Shown: positions 32,526 to 41,523, counted from the first letter of the stretch. The stretch is DNA of 64,000 nt from Rhizobium vallis (GCF_003985155.1 NZ_ML133695.1:186001-250000), one strand, 5' to 3'. Program-made: numbers and translations. The notes: generated by a model not told the origin, from the letters alone.

Positions 32526-33298
32526 GCCGCCTGTTGACCCGCCGCCGCTTCCTGATCGGCTCGACCCTGACTGCCTCGGCCCTGGGGCTCAGCGGCTGCG
32601 ACGCACTTGTCGAAAGCGACCGGACGAAGTCCGTCCTAAAGATCGCCGAGGGTTTCAGCATGAAGACGCAGCGCTTCCTGCTCGGCGACAACGCACTCGC
32701 CCGTGAATTCGGCGAAGCGGATCTCTCGCCGGTCTTTCGCTCGAACGGCACCAGCATGCCTGACAACCCGCAATATCTCGACTGGATGAGCCGGCAGTTC
32801 TCGACCTGGAGGCTTGATGTCGGCGGGCTTGTGGAAAAACCCGCGCAATTCTCGCTCGCGCAGCTGAAGGCGATGCCCTCGCGCACGCAGATCACCCGGC
32901 ACGATTGCGTCGAAGGCTGGAGCGCGATCGGCAAATGGACGGGCCTGCCGCTCGGCACCCTGCTGCAATCGGTCGGGCTGAAACCCCAAGCGCGCTATGT
33001 CGTGTTCCATTGCGCCGACGAATACGAAAAGTCGCTTGATGGTACCGGCTGGTATTATGAGAGCATCGATCTCGTCGATGCCTTCCATCCGCAGACGATC
33101 CTTGCCTATGCGATGAACGGCCGCGACCTCGAGGTGGCCCACGGAGCGCCGCTCCGGTTGAGGGTCGAGCGGCAGCTTGGCTACAAGCAGGCGAAATATC
33201 TCACCCGCATCGAGGCGGTCGCCGATCTCGGCCAGTTTTATGGCGGCAATGGCGGCTTCTGGGAAGACCGCGGCTATGAATGGTATGCCGGGATATAA
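32522..33298 (+). CDS. Tat-exported molybdopterin-dependent oxidoreductase (sulfite oxidase fold)
   Basis: A 258-residue protein with a twin-arginine signal (LTRRRFLIGSTLTASALG, then a possible lipobox SGC). The sulfite oxidase-type Moco domain holds the cysteine ligand in TRHDCVEGWSAIGKW near residue 129 and VVFHCADEYEKSLDGTGWYY. It is related to the MsrP/YedY group by size. With the cytochrome b it forms a periplasmic redox pair under SigF control; the substrate may be sulfite, sulfoxides or another oxidized compound. Confidence 0.88.
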   Translation: MSRLLTRRRFLIGSTLTASALGLSGCDALVESDRTKSVLKIAEGFSMKTQRFLLGDNALAREFGEADLSPVFRSNGTSMPDNPQYLDWMSRQFSTWRLDVGGLVEKPAQFSLAQLKAMPSRTQITRHDCVEGWSAIGKWTGLPLGTLLQSVGLKPQARYVVFHCADEYEKSLDGTGWYYESIDLVDAFHPQTILAYAMNGRDLEVAHGAPLRLRVERQLGYKQAKYLTRIEAVADLGQFYGGNGGFWEDRGYEWYAGI

Positions 33299-33313
33299 CA
33301 GGCACGCGGGCTC

Positions 33314-34078
33314 TCAACCGGTTTTGCCGATGTGGGGCTGGGGCGCGAGGGATGGCCGCTTCGATCTCCGCAGAGGTCCGATCAGCCGCTCATACTCCGC
33401 CTCGGCCTTGCCATAGGCGTCGGAGGCGAATTCCTCCAGGCCGGCGCGGTCGCGGACGATCACCAAGCCGCGAACGGAGCGGATGAAATGGTTCCCCTCG
33501 AGGATGTGCAGCGCCGTCGTGACACTCGGACGCCTGACCGCCAGCATCAGGGCGATGAAGTCGTGCGTCAGCGCGAGCTTGTCGCCGTCGATCCTGTCGT
33601 GACACATCAGGATCCAGCGCGCCAGCCGCTCGTTGATCTCGTGAACGGCATTGGAGAGCGCGGTGAAACCGGCCTGGGTTGCAAGGACATGGACGCCCTT
33701 GTGCAGCAGGCCGGCGAAAACCGGCTGCGTCTTCATCAGCTCCGCGAGCGTGCGCTGCGGCAGCCGATAGGCGAAGCCGGGTACCTGCACGGTAACCTCC
33801 GAGACGCTGATGCCGGCATCGATCGCCGCGGCGACCGGCGCAAATCCATCGCGGCCGAACAGGCCCGCTTCGACGCGGTTGCCCTCGGGCGAGATGTTGA
33901 TCACCGAGCCTACTCCCGAGCACAGGAAATAGACATGCTCGATCGGCGCATTCGCATGGACGATGATGAAACCGCTCGGCATGGCGCAGGGCTCGAGGTG
34001 AGGGGCAACGGCCGCGTATTCCTGCTCCGGCAAGAGCGCCAGCAGACGATTCTCCTTGGGGTGTATCATGTCCGCCAA
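33314..34078 (-). CDS. Crp/Fnr family transcriptional regulator (copy A)
   Basis: A 254-residue protein: cyclic-nucleotide-binding-like beta barrel (VYFLCSGVGSVINISPEGN, VEAGLFGRDGF) and a C-terminal winged helix (RLARWILMCHDRIDGDKLAL-THDFIALMLAVRRPSVTTAL). No iron-sulfur cysteine cluster at the N-terminus, so it is not an Fnr oxygen sensor. It is one of four paralogues within 6.4 kb that share the RLARW-LMCHDR helix and the THEF-MLGVRR HTH. Ligand unknown. Confidence 0.9.
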   Translation of the reverse strand: MADMIHPKENRLLALLPEQEYAAVAPHLEPCAMPSGFIIVHANAPIEHVYFLCSGVGSVINISPEGNRVEAGLFGRDGFAPVAAAIDAGISVSEVTVQVPGFAYRLPQRTLAELMKTQPVFAGLLHKGVHVLATQAGFTALSNAVHEINERLARWILMCHDRIDGDKLALTHDFIALMLAVRRPSVTTALHILEGNHFIRSVRGLVIVRDRAGLEEFASDAYGKAEAEYERLIGPLRRSKRPSLAPQPHIGKTG

Positions 34079-34397
34079 TGTTCGCCCTCCGGTAAGTGCG
34101 GGGCGGCCGCAGGCAGTATCATCGATTCCAGGTCGCGATCGCCGGATCGCAGGCCAGGTTCGCCATCCTAACCCGCAGAACCGCCATTGGTTCCCGCATA
34201 GAGCAGCCGCCCGCCCATCCTTTCCCGAACGTCAAACCGGCCGCACGGCCGCATTTGCGGTGTTCCTGGCGGGCGGCCTTCGCATATCGCCGCAGCCCAG
34301 CAGTCTGTACGCTATTGCACAGTGTATTGCTCAACGATTCTAGATGGTTAGGTTCGCCCGCAACGGGGGTCGCATTCTCATTAATGCGCGGACTTAT
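34079..34397. other. 319-base divergent gap between two Crp/Fnr genes
   Basis: No gene is seen. The region must hold the promoters of both regulators; I recognize no clear Crp-type palindrome. An ATG at 34344 opens in frame with the downstream gene but looks like an extension. Confidence 0.4.
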
Positions 34398-35117
34398 ATG
34401 GATGACCGACAATTGAATTTCCGAAATGAACTTTTGCGCGCCATGGGACTGCAGGAGCTTGAACTCCTGCGGCCGCATCTGGAGCCTGTCGACCTTGACG
34501 TTCCTTTGATCCTCGAAACGGAGAATAGCCCGGTCGGCGACGTCTACATGCTGGAGTCCGGGCTTGCCTCGATCGTAGCGAGATTTCCGGGCGGACGCGA
34601 TATCGAGGTGGGCATTGTCGGGCGCGAAGGTATGACGGGTGCGGCCGTCATCCTCGGCGGCAATCAATCCGCCAACCGGACGTTCATGCAGGTTTCCGGC
34701 CATGGCTTCAAGCTGCCGGCATCCGTCCTTTCCCAAGCGATGGAGGAAAGCCGGGCCTTACGCAGCCTGCTTCTCGCCTATGTCCAGGCCCTGCTTGCGC
34801 AGACGACGTCGACGGTGCTTGCCAACGGCCATGCCAAGCTCGAAGAGCGGCTGGCGCGATGGCTGCTGATGGTTCACGACCGCACAGACGGCATGACCAT
34901 CTGGCTGACCCACGAATTTCTGGCCGTGATGCTCGGCGTGCGCCGCGCCGGCGTTACGGTCGCCCTGCACCTGCTCGAAGGCAAGGGCCTGATCCGCTCG
35001 ACGAGGCGGCAGATCGTCATCCTCAACCGACAGGGATTGATCGAAGAGGCCCACGGCGCTTATGGGGCGGCCGAAGAGGAGTATCGGCGGCTGATCGGCA
35101 CGCAGCTTGCGCGTTGA
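34398..35117 (+). CDS. Crp/Fnr family transcriptional regulator (copy B)
   Basis: A 239-residue paralogue: VYMLESGLASIVARFPGGRD and VGIVGREGM in the sensor barrel, RLARWLLMVHDRTDGMTIWL-THEFLAVMLGVRRAGVTVAL in the winged helix. Start ATG 34398 is preferred because the paralogues begin 10-12 residues before the equivalent of NELLRAMG; the in-frame ATG at 34344 would add an unusual leader. Divergent from copy A. Confidence 0.88.
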   Translation: MDDRQLNFRNELLRAMGLQELELLRPHLEPVDLDVPLILETENSPVGDVYMLESGLASIVARFPGGRDIEVGIVGREGMTGAAVILGGNQSANRTFMQVSGHGFKLPASVLSQAMEESRALRSLLLAYVQALLAQTTSTVLANGHAKLEERLARWLLMVHDRTDGMTIWLTHEFLAVMLGVRRAGVTVALHLLEGKGLIRSTRRQIVILNRQGLIEEAHGAYGAAEEEYRRLIGTQLAR

Positions 35118-35155
35118 GGCGGCGACGCATTCCGGTTCCGAAGGTCCTGCCACTC

Positions 35156-35527
35156 TCAATGATAATAGGAGGAGTCCGGCCCGAACAGGGCTGAAATCAT
35201 CGCCTCGATATCGGAAGGGCGGCCGCTGACGACGAAGCCGCCCCGAGGCGTGTTGGACCCCTCGCCATGAGCGAAGATGAAAGGTATCCGGCGCGTCTCC
35301 AGCCATTCGTTCATCCAGAGCATGGCCTCGTCGGAAATCGTCACGTCGATGATTACGGCATCGAAGATCAGGCCCTCGCTCAGGCATTCCATCGCGCTGG
35401 AGACGACCACAGGGCCCGCGAGCAGCGCCTTGCGCGCAATCAATGCGTCTCTGGCACCGCTCGAAAGGAAGCTGGCCTCACCGATGATAAGGATCGTCTT
35501 GCCGGCGACCGGGCTGAGCGATTTCAT
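35156..35527 (-). CDS. Single-domain response-regulator receiver-like protein
   Basis: A 123-residue CheY-like fold: TILIIGEASFLSSGARDALI is strand 1/helix 1, FDAVIIDVTISDEAMLWMNE holds the likely phospho-acceptor Asp, and RIPFIFAHGEG is strand 4 before a probable switch residue. Acidic residues after strand 1 are reduced (GE rather than DD), so phosphorylation may be weak. The start at 35527 is chosen over an upstream in-frame ATG. It sits near a PAS histidine kinase (37302-38675), a possible partner. Confidence 0.78.
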   Translation of the reverse strand: MKSLSPVAGKTILIIGEASFLSSGARDALIARKALLAGPVVVSSAMECLSEGLIFDAVIIDVTISDEAMLWMNEWLETRRIPFIFAHGEGSNTPRGGFVVSGRPSDIEAMISALFGPDSSYYH

Positions 35528-35822
35528 GAGCGGACGCCTACGATAATCCTGGGTTGGCGGGTGGTCATGCTGATGGCGGTTCAAACAGCGGGCGGTCCGC
35601 GCCTGCATCGTGCCTACCATATTCAAGCTAGTGACGCGACGTTCATTTTCTGGTGAATGCCGAACCCCACCCGGGCGCTCTGGTTCCCCTAAAACGTGTC
35701 GCGATCCTTCGGGTTCGCCTAGCCCGCGCCTTCGCTCTTTGTTGATCCGTACGCTTCCGCACTAGCTGTTGAAATCGAAGACCCGAAGTTTAGGATTGCT
35801 GCATATAACGGGAGGAAGGCAG

Positions 35823-36083
35823 ATGATCCAGCATTCGGAAATCACCAAGCCGGCGTTGCAGCCAGACGATGTGACGATGTTGACCGCTGTCCTTCAGGAA
35901 TGGTGCCGGGAAAAATCATGCGGGATGGCGAGCCCGCAGGCGCAGCATGTTGCAAGGGAACTCGTATCCTGGTTCGAATGCGGCATTCGCGACAGGCACA
36001 GGCTCGCGGGCCTGATGCGGCACATACATCTGGATTTGCAGAACCTGCCGATAGCGAGGCATGCGCCGCCCCGTGCGGCCTGA
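35823..36083 (+). CDS. Small conserved-looking hypothetical protein
   Basis: An 86-residue soluble protein, MIQHSEITKPALQPDDVTM followed by LQEWCREKSCGMASPQAQHV. ATG 35823 has GGGAGGAAGG 4-13 bases upstream, a strong site that fixes the start. Predicted mostly helical. No domain recognized. It lies between Crp/Fnr genes and may be a small regulatory or stress protein. Confidence 0.7.
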   Translation: MIQHSEITKPALQPDDVTMLTAVLQEWCREKSCGMASPQAQHVARELVSWFECGIRDRHRLAGLMRHIHLDLQNLPIARHAPPRAA

Positions 36084-36137
36084 AGCGTGGAACCAACGAC
36101 GAGCTATGGCATTGATTCTGCAACGATGAGGCAGCCG

Positions 36138-36376
36138 ATGCCAAGATTTTATTTCAACGTCGTTTCAGGAGCCGATACGGTCATCGATCCCGAAGGGTCG
36201 GAACTGGCAACCCTCGAGGACGCAAGATATGAAGCCGTGCAGGATGACGAGCCCTGATGAGCCAGGCCGTTCTTGCGGGAAGGGACATTTCTGGGAGAAG
36301 AATGCACATCTGCGACGAGGCGGGAAACGTCCTTCTGAGCCTGTCCTTCAGCGAAACCGTCGAAAGCTTCGATTAA
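36138..36376 (+). pseudogene. DUF6894-type small protein, broken by one-base deletion
   Basis: From ATG 36138 the reading is MPRFYFNVVSGADTVIDPEG, then SELATLEDARYEAVQD, DEP and stop (36255-36257). The other frame continues from ATG 36257 with MSQAVLAGRDISGRRMHICD, then EAGNVLLSLSFSETVESFD and stop at 36374-36376. Joined, they make the usual 75-80 residue DUF6894 protein (MPRYFFDV...DEEG, ARREA..., DE.G.....L.F). Adding one C after GATG at about 36244 gives DARALMS and restores the frame. The overlap ATGA could still allow coupled translation of two halves. Confidence 0.75.
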
Positions 36377-36398
36377 AACATGTCGCGAGAGGACGGTG

Positions 36399-37166
36399 CT
36401 AAGGCGCCGCAGGCGAAACCGGAAGATCGCGCCGCGCTTTCGAGGGTCGCCGGATCGGCAAGCCGATCAGACGCTCGTATTCCCGCTCCGGAACGCCGTA
36501 GCTTCCGGCCGCGATCTCTTCCAGCCGCTCCCTGTCGAGGATCCTGACATTGGCGCGGCTCGACCTGATCGCTCCCAGTCCTTCGATCACATGCAGTTCG
36601 TTCGTGACGCCGGCGCGGCGCACGCCGAGCATGAGCGCCAGAAATTCATGCGTCAGCGGCAGGTCGCTGCCGTTCAGCCGGTCGTGGCACATCAGCAGCC
36701 AGCGGGCGAGCCGCTCATGCATGTTGTAGCGCCCGTTGGCGAGCACCGACTGAGCGAGCTGAATGTCGCAGCAATGCATATATTTGAGGAACAGATCGTT
36801 GGCGACCGGAAATTCCGCCAGGGTCCGCCTGAAGCTTTCCACGGAAACCTGCAGGCCGAATCCAGCGGCCTGCATGAAGGTCCGGTTGGGCGTCGTCTCG
36901 GTCCTCAACAGGACATGCAGTCCTGCCATGCCCTCATGTCCGATATGGCCCGCCTCGACGGCTTCGTTGTCGCCGTTGGCCGCCACCATCGAGGCGAGAC
37001 CGTCCTCGATGAAACAGACGTGCCCGTTCGGCCGATCGGCTTCAACCAGAACATGTTTCACCGGAAGTTCGATTGTCCTGACATCGGCGGTCAGCATGTC
37101 GAAGGCATCGCGCGGCAAAGCCTTCAACAGTAAATTGCGGGTATCGCGCCGGTCCGGTGCATGCAT
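36399..37166 (-). CDS. Crp/Fnr family transcriptional regulator (copy C)
   Basis: A 255-residue paralogue: VCFIEDGLASMVAANGDNEA, VEAGHIGHEGM, and RLARWLLMCHDRLNGSDLPL-THEFLALMLGVRRAGVTNEL. Two adjacent cysteines (YMHCCDIQLAQ) in the dimer helix are not found in the paralogues. The C-terminal tail (IRRPSKARRDLPVSPAAP) is longer than in copy B. It lies downstream of the PAS kinase gene on the same strand with 135 bases between. Confidence 0.9.
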   Translation of the reverse strand: MHAPDRRDTRNLLLKALPRDAFDMLTADVRTIELPVKHVLVEADRPNGHVCFIEDGLASMVAANGDNEAVEAGHIGHEGMAGLHVLLRTETTPNRTFMQAAGFGLQVSVESFRRTLAEFPVANDLFLKYMHCCDIQLAQSVLANGRYNMHERLARWLLMCHDRLNGSDLPLTHEFLALMLGVRRAGVTNELHVIEGLGAIRSSRANVRILDRERLEEIAAGSYGVPEREYERLIGLPIRRPSKARRDLPVSPAAP

Positions 37167-37301
37167 GACCTTCTCCTTGCGGGAGACAGCCCGTGCTCAT
37201 ACCGGCGCCGTTTGGCGGTAATGGATTGGTATATAGGGCATGCCGCGCCCATTTCATGTTTGCGAGAGTTTTGTACGGTTTTGATCAGGGGCGGGAAGCC
37301 C

Positions 37302-38675
37302 TCAGCCCTCCCTCGGCAAGCGGATCACAAAACCCGTACCGGGCTGTCGATCCTCTATATGGAGCTCGGCCTTCAGCTGCTGCACGAGCGCGCGGACGAT
37401 CTTCATTCCGAGGCTCCTGCCGTCGTTCTCGCCGGACGATACCTCCGGCGGCAGGCCTTTGCCGTCATCGGCCACCTCGAGGCGGATCTGGTCGCCAGCG
37501 CTGCGCGCACTGACGGTCACGGCGCCTGCGGCATCGGCATAGGCGTGCTTGAAGGCGTTCGTCACCAGCTCGTTGACGAGGAGCGCGATCTGGATGGCGC
37601 GGTCGGCATCGACGGCGCAGGGATCGGCGTCGACGGAGAGGATGTGGCTGGAGGTCGTCTGTTGCAGGCGTTGGCAGAGGCTGGACAGAAAATCCGCCAG
37701 ATCCACTGTTTCGAGATGCGGCTGACGCCACAACTGATCGTGCACCTCGGCGATGGTTCCGACGCGCGCCTCGGCATCGCGAAGCGCCTGACCGACCTCA
37801 TCCTGTTTGGCGGAGCGAGCCTGCATGGCGAGCATGGCCGCGACCAGCGCCAGGCTGTTCTTGACCCGGTGGCTCATCTCGCGAAGCATGATTTGCTGGT
37901 GTTCCTCGGCGAAGTGACGCTCGGTATCGTCTCGCAGCACCTTGAGATAGCCCGCACGCTGGGCGCGCAGCGGCATGGTCAATCCGCTGCCCCAGAATGT
38001 CGATCCGTCCTTGCGCAGGTGAAACTGCTCGTTCTCCGCGCGGCCGCGCTCGGCCGCCGCCTTCATTTCCTGTTCCAGCGCCCCCTCGGCGCGATCACCG
38101 GGAAGGAAGAGAATGCGGGCATCGCGACCGATGATTTCATCTTCCTCATAGCCGAAGATGCGACAGGCACCGGTGTTCCAGCTGATGATCTGCCCGTCCC
38201 GATCGAAGGCGAAGATCGCATAGTCGATCGCGCTTTTGAGAATGAGCTGAAGGCGCTCTTCGCTGGCGCGCAGCGCCTCCTCCTCATGCTGCGTCCGCGT
38301 CCGGTCACGAACGATCTTCATTAGGCCGTAGATCTCGCCCAACTCGTTGCGCAGCGGCATCGTCAGCCCAGAAGCCCAGAACGAACCGCCGTCCTTCCTG
38401 ACGTGCCAGCGATCGTCCTCGGAGCGCCCGGTCGTGAGCGCACGCCTGATCTCCTTCTGCGCCGCCGCCGCAAGCTGATCTTCGAAAGAGAAGAGGATGG
38501 CGCTGTTCTGTCCGATGATTTCGGGTGAGGAATAGCCGAAGAGCGCTTGCGCACCGGCGCTCCAGGTCACGATGGTGCCGTCGCGATCCATCGCGAAAAT
38601 CGCATAGTCCCGCGCGCTTTCGACGATGTGCCGATAGATTTCAGTCTCGTCGCTCGGAAGGGGATATTGATCCAT
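37302..38675 (-). CDS. PAS-PAS histidine kinase, HisKA_2 family
   Basis: A 457-residue cytoplasmic kinase without transmembrane helices. Two PAS domains (about 15-130 and 145-260) are near repeats: RDYAIFAMDRDGTIVTWSAG and IDYAIFAFDRDGQIISWNTG, each with a PAC block (FWASGLTMPLR, FWGSGLTMPLR). The phospho-acceptor is His in EMSHRVKNSLALV, and the ATPase domain has ELVTNAFKHAY and DDGKGLPP. HisKA_2/HWE kinases are abundant in Rhizobiales and often act on single receivers. The start at 38675 (MDQYPLPSD) is likely. Confidence 0.9.
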   Translation of the reverse strand: MDQYPLPSDETEIYRHIVESARDYAIFAMDRDGTIVTWSAGAQALFGYSSPEIIGQNSAILFSFEDQLAAAAQKEIRRALTTGRSEDDRWHVRKDGGSFWASGLTMPLRNELGEIYGLMKIVRDRTRTQHEEEALRASEERLQLILKSAIDYAIFAFDRDGQIISWNTGACRIFGYEEDEIIGRDARILFLPGDRAEGALEQEMKAAAERGRAENEQFHLRKDGSTFWGSGLTMPLRAQRAGYLKVLRDDTERHFAEEHQQIMLREMSHRVKNSLALVAAMLAMQARSAKQDEVGQALRDAEARVGTIAEVHDQLWRQPHLETVDLADFLSSLCQRLQQTTSSHILSVDADPCAVDADRAIQIALLVNELVTNAFKHAYADAAGAVTVSARSAGDQIRLEVADDGKGLPPEVSSGENDGRSLGMKIVRALVQQLKAELHIEDRQPGTGFVIRLPREG

Positions 38676-38902
38676 GCCGCGCTCCCGCAATTGCCGCCAG
38701 ACAACATTAGCACTCGCTACAATAAATTCATCAGGCGTGCGTTTGCGTACAAAACTCGGGAACCCTAAGCCGAGGGTTCGAGTTTAATTTCGAGCGCCTT
38801 GCAATCGGCCATTCCGAAGTTCACAATATCACGCGCGGCCGAGCGGACTTGTGGCGTTGACGGCCGAGAGACGTTGTCCTCTTGCCGATAAAGGGCAGAG
38901 CG

Positions 38903-39649
38903 ATGCGAGCCTTCGAAAGCGAAAATCTCATTCTATCGCAGTTGACGGATCCGGAGCTTCTGGCTCTGGATCGGATACTGGAGCCGCTTCCTCTCCCACG
39001 CGATTTCGCGCTCGTCCATGTGGGCATGCCGGTCAGCCACTATTATTTCCTGGAAAACGGCATCGCCTCGATGATGGCGATGAGCCCAGAGGGAAGAAAG
39101 GCCGAAATCGGCGTGCTCGGCAGGGACGGAATGTCGCCGCCGGCCTTTACCGCGGGGGCGGAGCGGTTTTCCTTCGACGTGATGATGCAGATCAGCGGCC
39201 ACGGACGTCGCGTGGAAGCCCGCGCCCTGGCCGGCTTCCTGGTCGAACGGCCCACCATACGCCGGGCGCTTTCGCGTTTTCTTCACACCTTCTTCGTGCA
39301 GGTCGCCAACACCGCACTTTCCAATGCCGTCCACAAGATCGACGTTCGGTTGGCGAAATGGATTCTGATGTGCCACGATCGCCTGGAAGGGGAGGAGATC
39401 GAAATCACGCACGAGTATATGGCGAGCATGCTCGGCGTCCGGCGCTCCAGCGTCACCGATGCCCTGCATGTCCTCGAAGGCGAACATCTCATCTATTCCA
39501 GCCGCGGCCTGGTGATCATCCGCAACCGCACCTCCCTCGAAGCCTTCGCGGCCGATGCCTATAATGTCCCCGGCGTCTCGGGCCGCGATTGGCCGCAGAC
39601 TCGCCGCCACCGTCTCGCCTCGACCTATGGCGCAATTTCTCCTGTTTAA
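38903..39649 (+). CDS. Crp/Fnr family transcriptional regulator (copy D)
   Basis: A 248-residue paralogue: YYFLENGIASMMAMSPEGRK, AEIGVLGRDGM, RLAKWILMCHDRLEGEEIEI-THEYMASMLGVRRSSVTDAL. Start ATG 38903 gives MRAFESENLILSQL like the other copies; the upstream ATG 38882 is in frame. Divergent from the PAS kinase. All four copies keep the same HTH recognition core, so overlapping target sites are plausible. Confidence 0.9.
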   Translation: MRAFESENLILSQLTDPELLALDRILEPLPLPRDFALVHVGMPVSHYYFLENGIASMMAMSPEGRKAEIGVLGRDGMSPPAFTAGAERFSFDVMMQISGHGRRVEARALAGFLVERPTIRRALSRFLHTFFVQVANTALSNAVHKIDVRLAKWILMCHDRLEGEEIEITHEYMASMLGVRRSSVTDALHVLEGEHLIYSSRGLVIIRNRTSLEAFAADAYNVPGVSGRDWPQTRRHRLASTYGAISPV

Positions 39650-39702
39650 GTTTCATGCGGCGGATTGACGCACAACCCAGGCGATGATACCGATAACACA
39701 AT

Positions 39703-39721
39703 TGGTCAGGCCAGTTGACCA
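39703..39721. promoter_or_regulatory. Candidate operator for the FadR-type regulator
   Basis: TGGTCA (39703-39708) and TGACCA (39716-39721) form a perfect inverted repeat with a 7-base spacer, 37 bases before the regulator start. It is positioned for autoregulation and control of the downstream TRAP operon. A bracketing TGGT/ACCA is usual for GntR/FadR operators. Confidence 0.6.
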
Positions 39722-39758
39722 GATGCGCGCTTGAGGAGAAGCCGCCGGGGAGGCCAGA

Positions 39759-40517
39759 ATGTTTTCGCCCGTTGAATCACGCCGCCTCTACAGGCAGGTG
39801 GCGGACCAGATTCGCGTGATGATCGCGAGCGGCGAGCTTGCCGTCGGCCAGCGCCTGCCGGCCGAGCGCGAGCTGGCGGAAAAGCTGGCGGTTTCGCGCC
39901 CGACCGTGCGCGAGGCGCTGATCGTGCTGGAGGTCGAGGGTCTCGTCAACATCCGCATGGGGTCCGGCATCTACGTGGTGCGCCGGCATGCGGCGACGGC
40001 CGCGGCAAGCGAGCGCGAGCCGGTGGAGGGGCCCTTCGAACTGCTGCAGGCGCGCGCCATCATCGAATGCGCCATCGCCGAGGAAGCCGCCGGCTGCGCT
40101 AGCCCGGAAGGCATCGCGGTGCTCGACGAAGCGCTGATGCGCATGAGCGGCGGCGTCAACGATGCGGGCGCGGTCATTGCCGCCGATCGCGCCTTTCATA
40201 TCGGCATCGCCGCCATGATCGGCAATGCGACGCTGATCCGCGTGACCGGCGAGATGTTCGACATGCGCATGACGCCTTATTTCGAAAAGCTCGCCAGCCA
40301 TTTCGAGGGGCCGACGACATGGCGCAGCGCCGTCGACGAGCATCGGGCTATCCGCGATGCGATCGCCGCCGGCGATGCGGCGGGCGCAAGGGCCACCATG
40401 CGCGCCCATCTCACCCTGTCGCAGAAGAGGTTTTCCGAGAGCTTCGGGGAGGAGCTCTCGGGAGAGGAGAAGCGCGGCCGCGACAAGGCGCCCGCGAAAG
40501 GAAAGACCAAGAACTAA
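39759..40517 (+). CDS. GntR family regulator, FadR subfamily
   Basis: A 252-residue protein: N-terminal wHTH (RLYRQVADQIRVMIASGELA, QRLPAERELAEKLAVSRPTV) and the all-helical FCD effector domain (LQARAIIECAIAEEAAG, DRAFHIGIAAMIGNATLIR, EHRAIRDAIAAGDAAGARAT with its metal-binding His). FCD regulators respond to sugar acids such as gluconate or galactonate. It is first in an operon-like array with a TRAP transporter and a dehydrogenase. Confidence 0.9.
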   Translation: MFSPVESRRLYRQVADQIRVMIASGELAVGQRLPAERELAEKLAVSRPTVREALIVLEVEGLVNIRMGSGIYVVRRHAATAAASEREPVEGPFELLQARAIIECAIAEEAAGCASPEGIAVLDEALMRMSGGVNDAGAVIAADRAFHIGIAAMIGNATLIRVTGEMFDMRMTPYFEKLASHFEGPTTWRSAVDEHRAIRDAIAAGDAAGARATMRAHLTLSQKRFSESFGEELSGEEKRGRDKAPAKGKTKN

Positions 40518-40541
40518 ACCCGAATTCGGGAGGAGAGAGCG

Positions 40542-41516
40542 ATGAAGAGCAGACTGGCAACGATACTTTGCACCGCAGCCGCGATCATGGCATCGACGGC
40601 GATTGCGCACGCCGAGACAGTGCTGAAATGGGCGCATGTCTATGAAACCTCCGAGCCATTCCACACGGATTCCGTCTGGGCTGCGGGAGAAATCGCCAAG
40701 CGCACCGACGGGCGCTACAAGATCGAGGTCTATCCGGCCTCGCAGCTCGGCAAGGAAGCCGACATCAACCAGGGCCTCAAGCTCGGAACGGTCGATATCA
40801 TCATCTCAGGATCGAGCTTTGCGGCGCGCGACTACAAGCCGATCGGCGTCACCTACTTCCCCTATATTTTCCGCGGTCCCGACCACCTGATCGCCTATAC
40901 GAAGAGCGACGTCTTCAAGCGTCTTGCCAAAGGCTATGAAGACAAGACCGGCAACCATATCGCCGCCGTCAGCTATTACGGCACGCGCCACACGACCTCG
41001 AACAAGCCCATCGCCAAATGCGCCGACATGCAGGGCCTGAAGATCCGCGTGCCCGACGTTCCGGCCTATCTCGCCATGCCGCGCGCCTGCGGCGCCAACA
41101 CGACGCCGATCGCCTTTGCCGAGGTCTATCTCGCTTTGCAGAACGGCACCGTCGAGGCGCAGGAAAATCCGCTGACGACGATCGAGGCGAAGAAGTTCTA
41201 CGAAGTCCAGAAGAACATCATCCTCACCGGTCATATCGTCGATCACCTGAACACGGTGATCTCCAAGCAGCTGTGGGCGAAGCTCTCCGACGAGGACAAG
41301 AAGATCTTCGGCGAGGTGATGCAGGAAGCCGCCGAGCGCACCAGCAAGACGATCGCCGGTAAGGAAAACAGCCTGATCGCGACCTTCAAGGACAAGGGCC
41401 TCAACGTCGCCGAGGTCGACAAAGCAGACTTCGAGAAGACCGTGATGGAAAAGGTCAAGTTCGAGGACTTCGGCTACGACAAGGCCGATTGGGAAGCGAT
41501 CCGGGCGATTCAGTAA
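40542..41516 (+). CDS. dctP: TRAP transporter substrate-binding protein DctP
   Basis: A 324-residue periplasmic binding protein: signal peptide ending AIAHAE, WAHVYETSEPFHTDSVWAAG, YPASQLGKEADINQGLKLG, and the carboxylate-binding Arg region KIRVPDVPAYLAMPRACGAN. It captures an organic acid and hands it to the DctQM membrane pair. GGGAGGAGAGAGCG precedes ATG 40542. The downstream L-idonate dehydrogenase suggests a hexonate ligand. Confidence 0.92.
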   Translation: MKSRLATILCTAAAIMASTAIAHAETVLKWAHVYETSEPFHTDSVWAAGEIAKRTDGRYKIEVYPASQLGKEADINQGLKLGTVDIIISGSSFAARDYKPIGVTYFPYIFRGPDHLIAYTKSDVFKRLAKGYEDKTGNHIAAVSYYGTRHTTSNKPIAKCADMQGLKIRVPDVPAYLAMPRACGANTTPIAFAEVYLALQNGTVEAQENPLTTIEAKKFYEVQKNIILTGHIVDHLNTVISKQLWAKLSDEDKKIFGEVMQEAAERTSKTIAGKENSLIATFKDKGLNVAEVDKADFEKTVMEKVKFEDFGYDKADWEAIRAIQ

Positions 41517-41523
41517 AGCTTGC

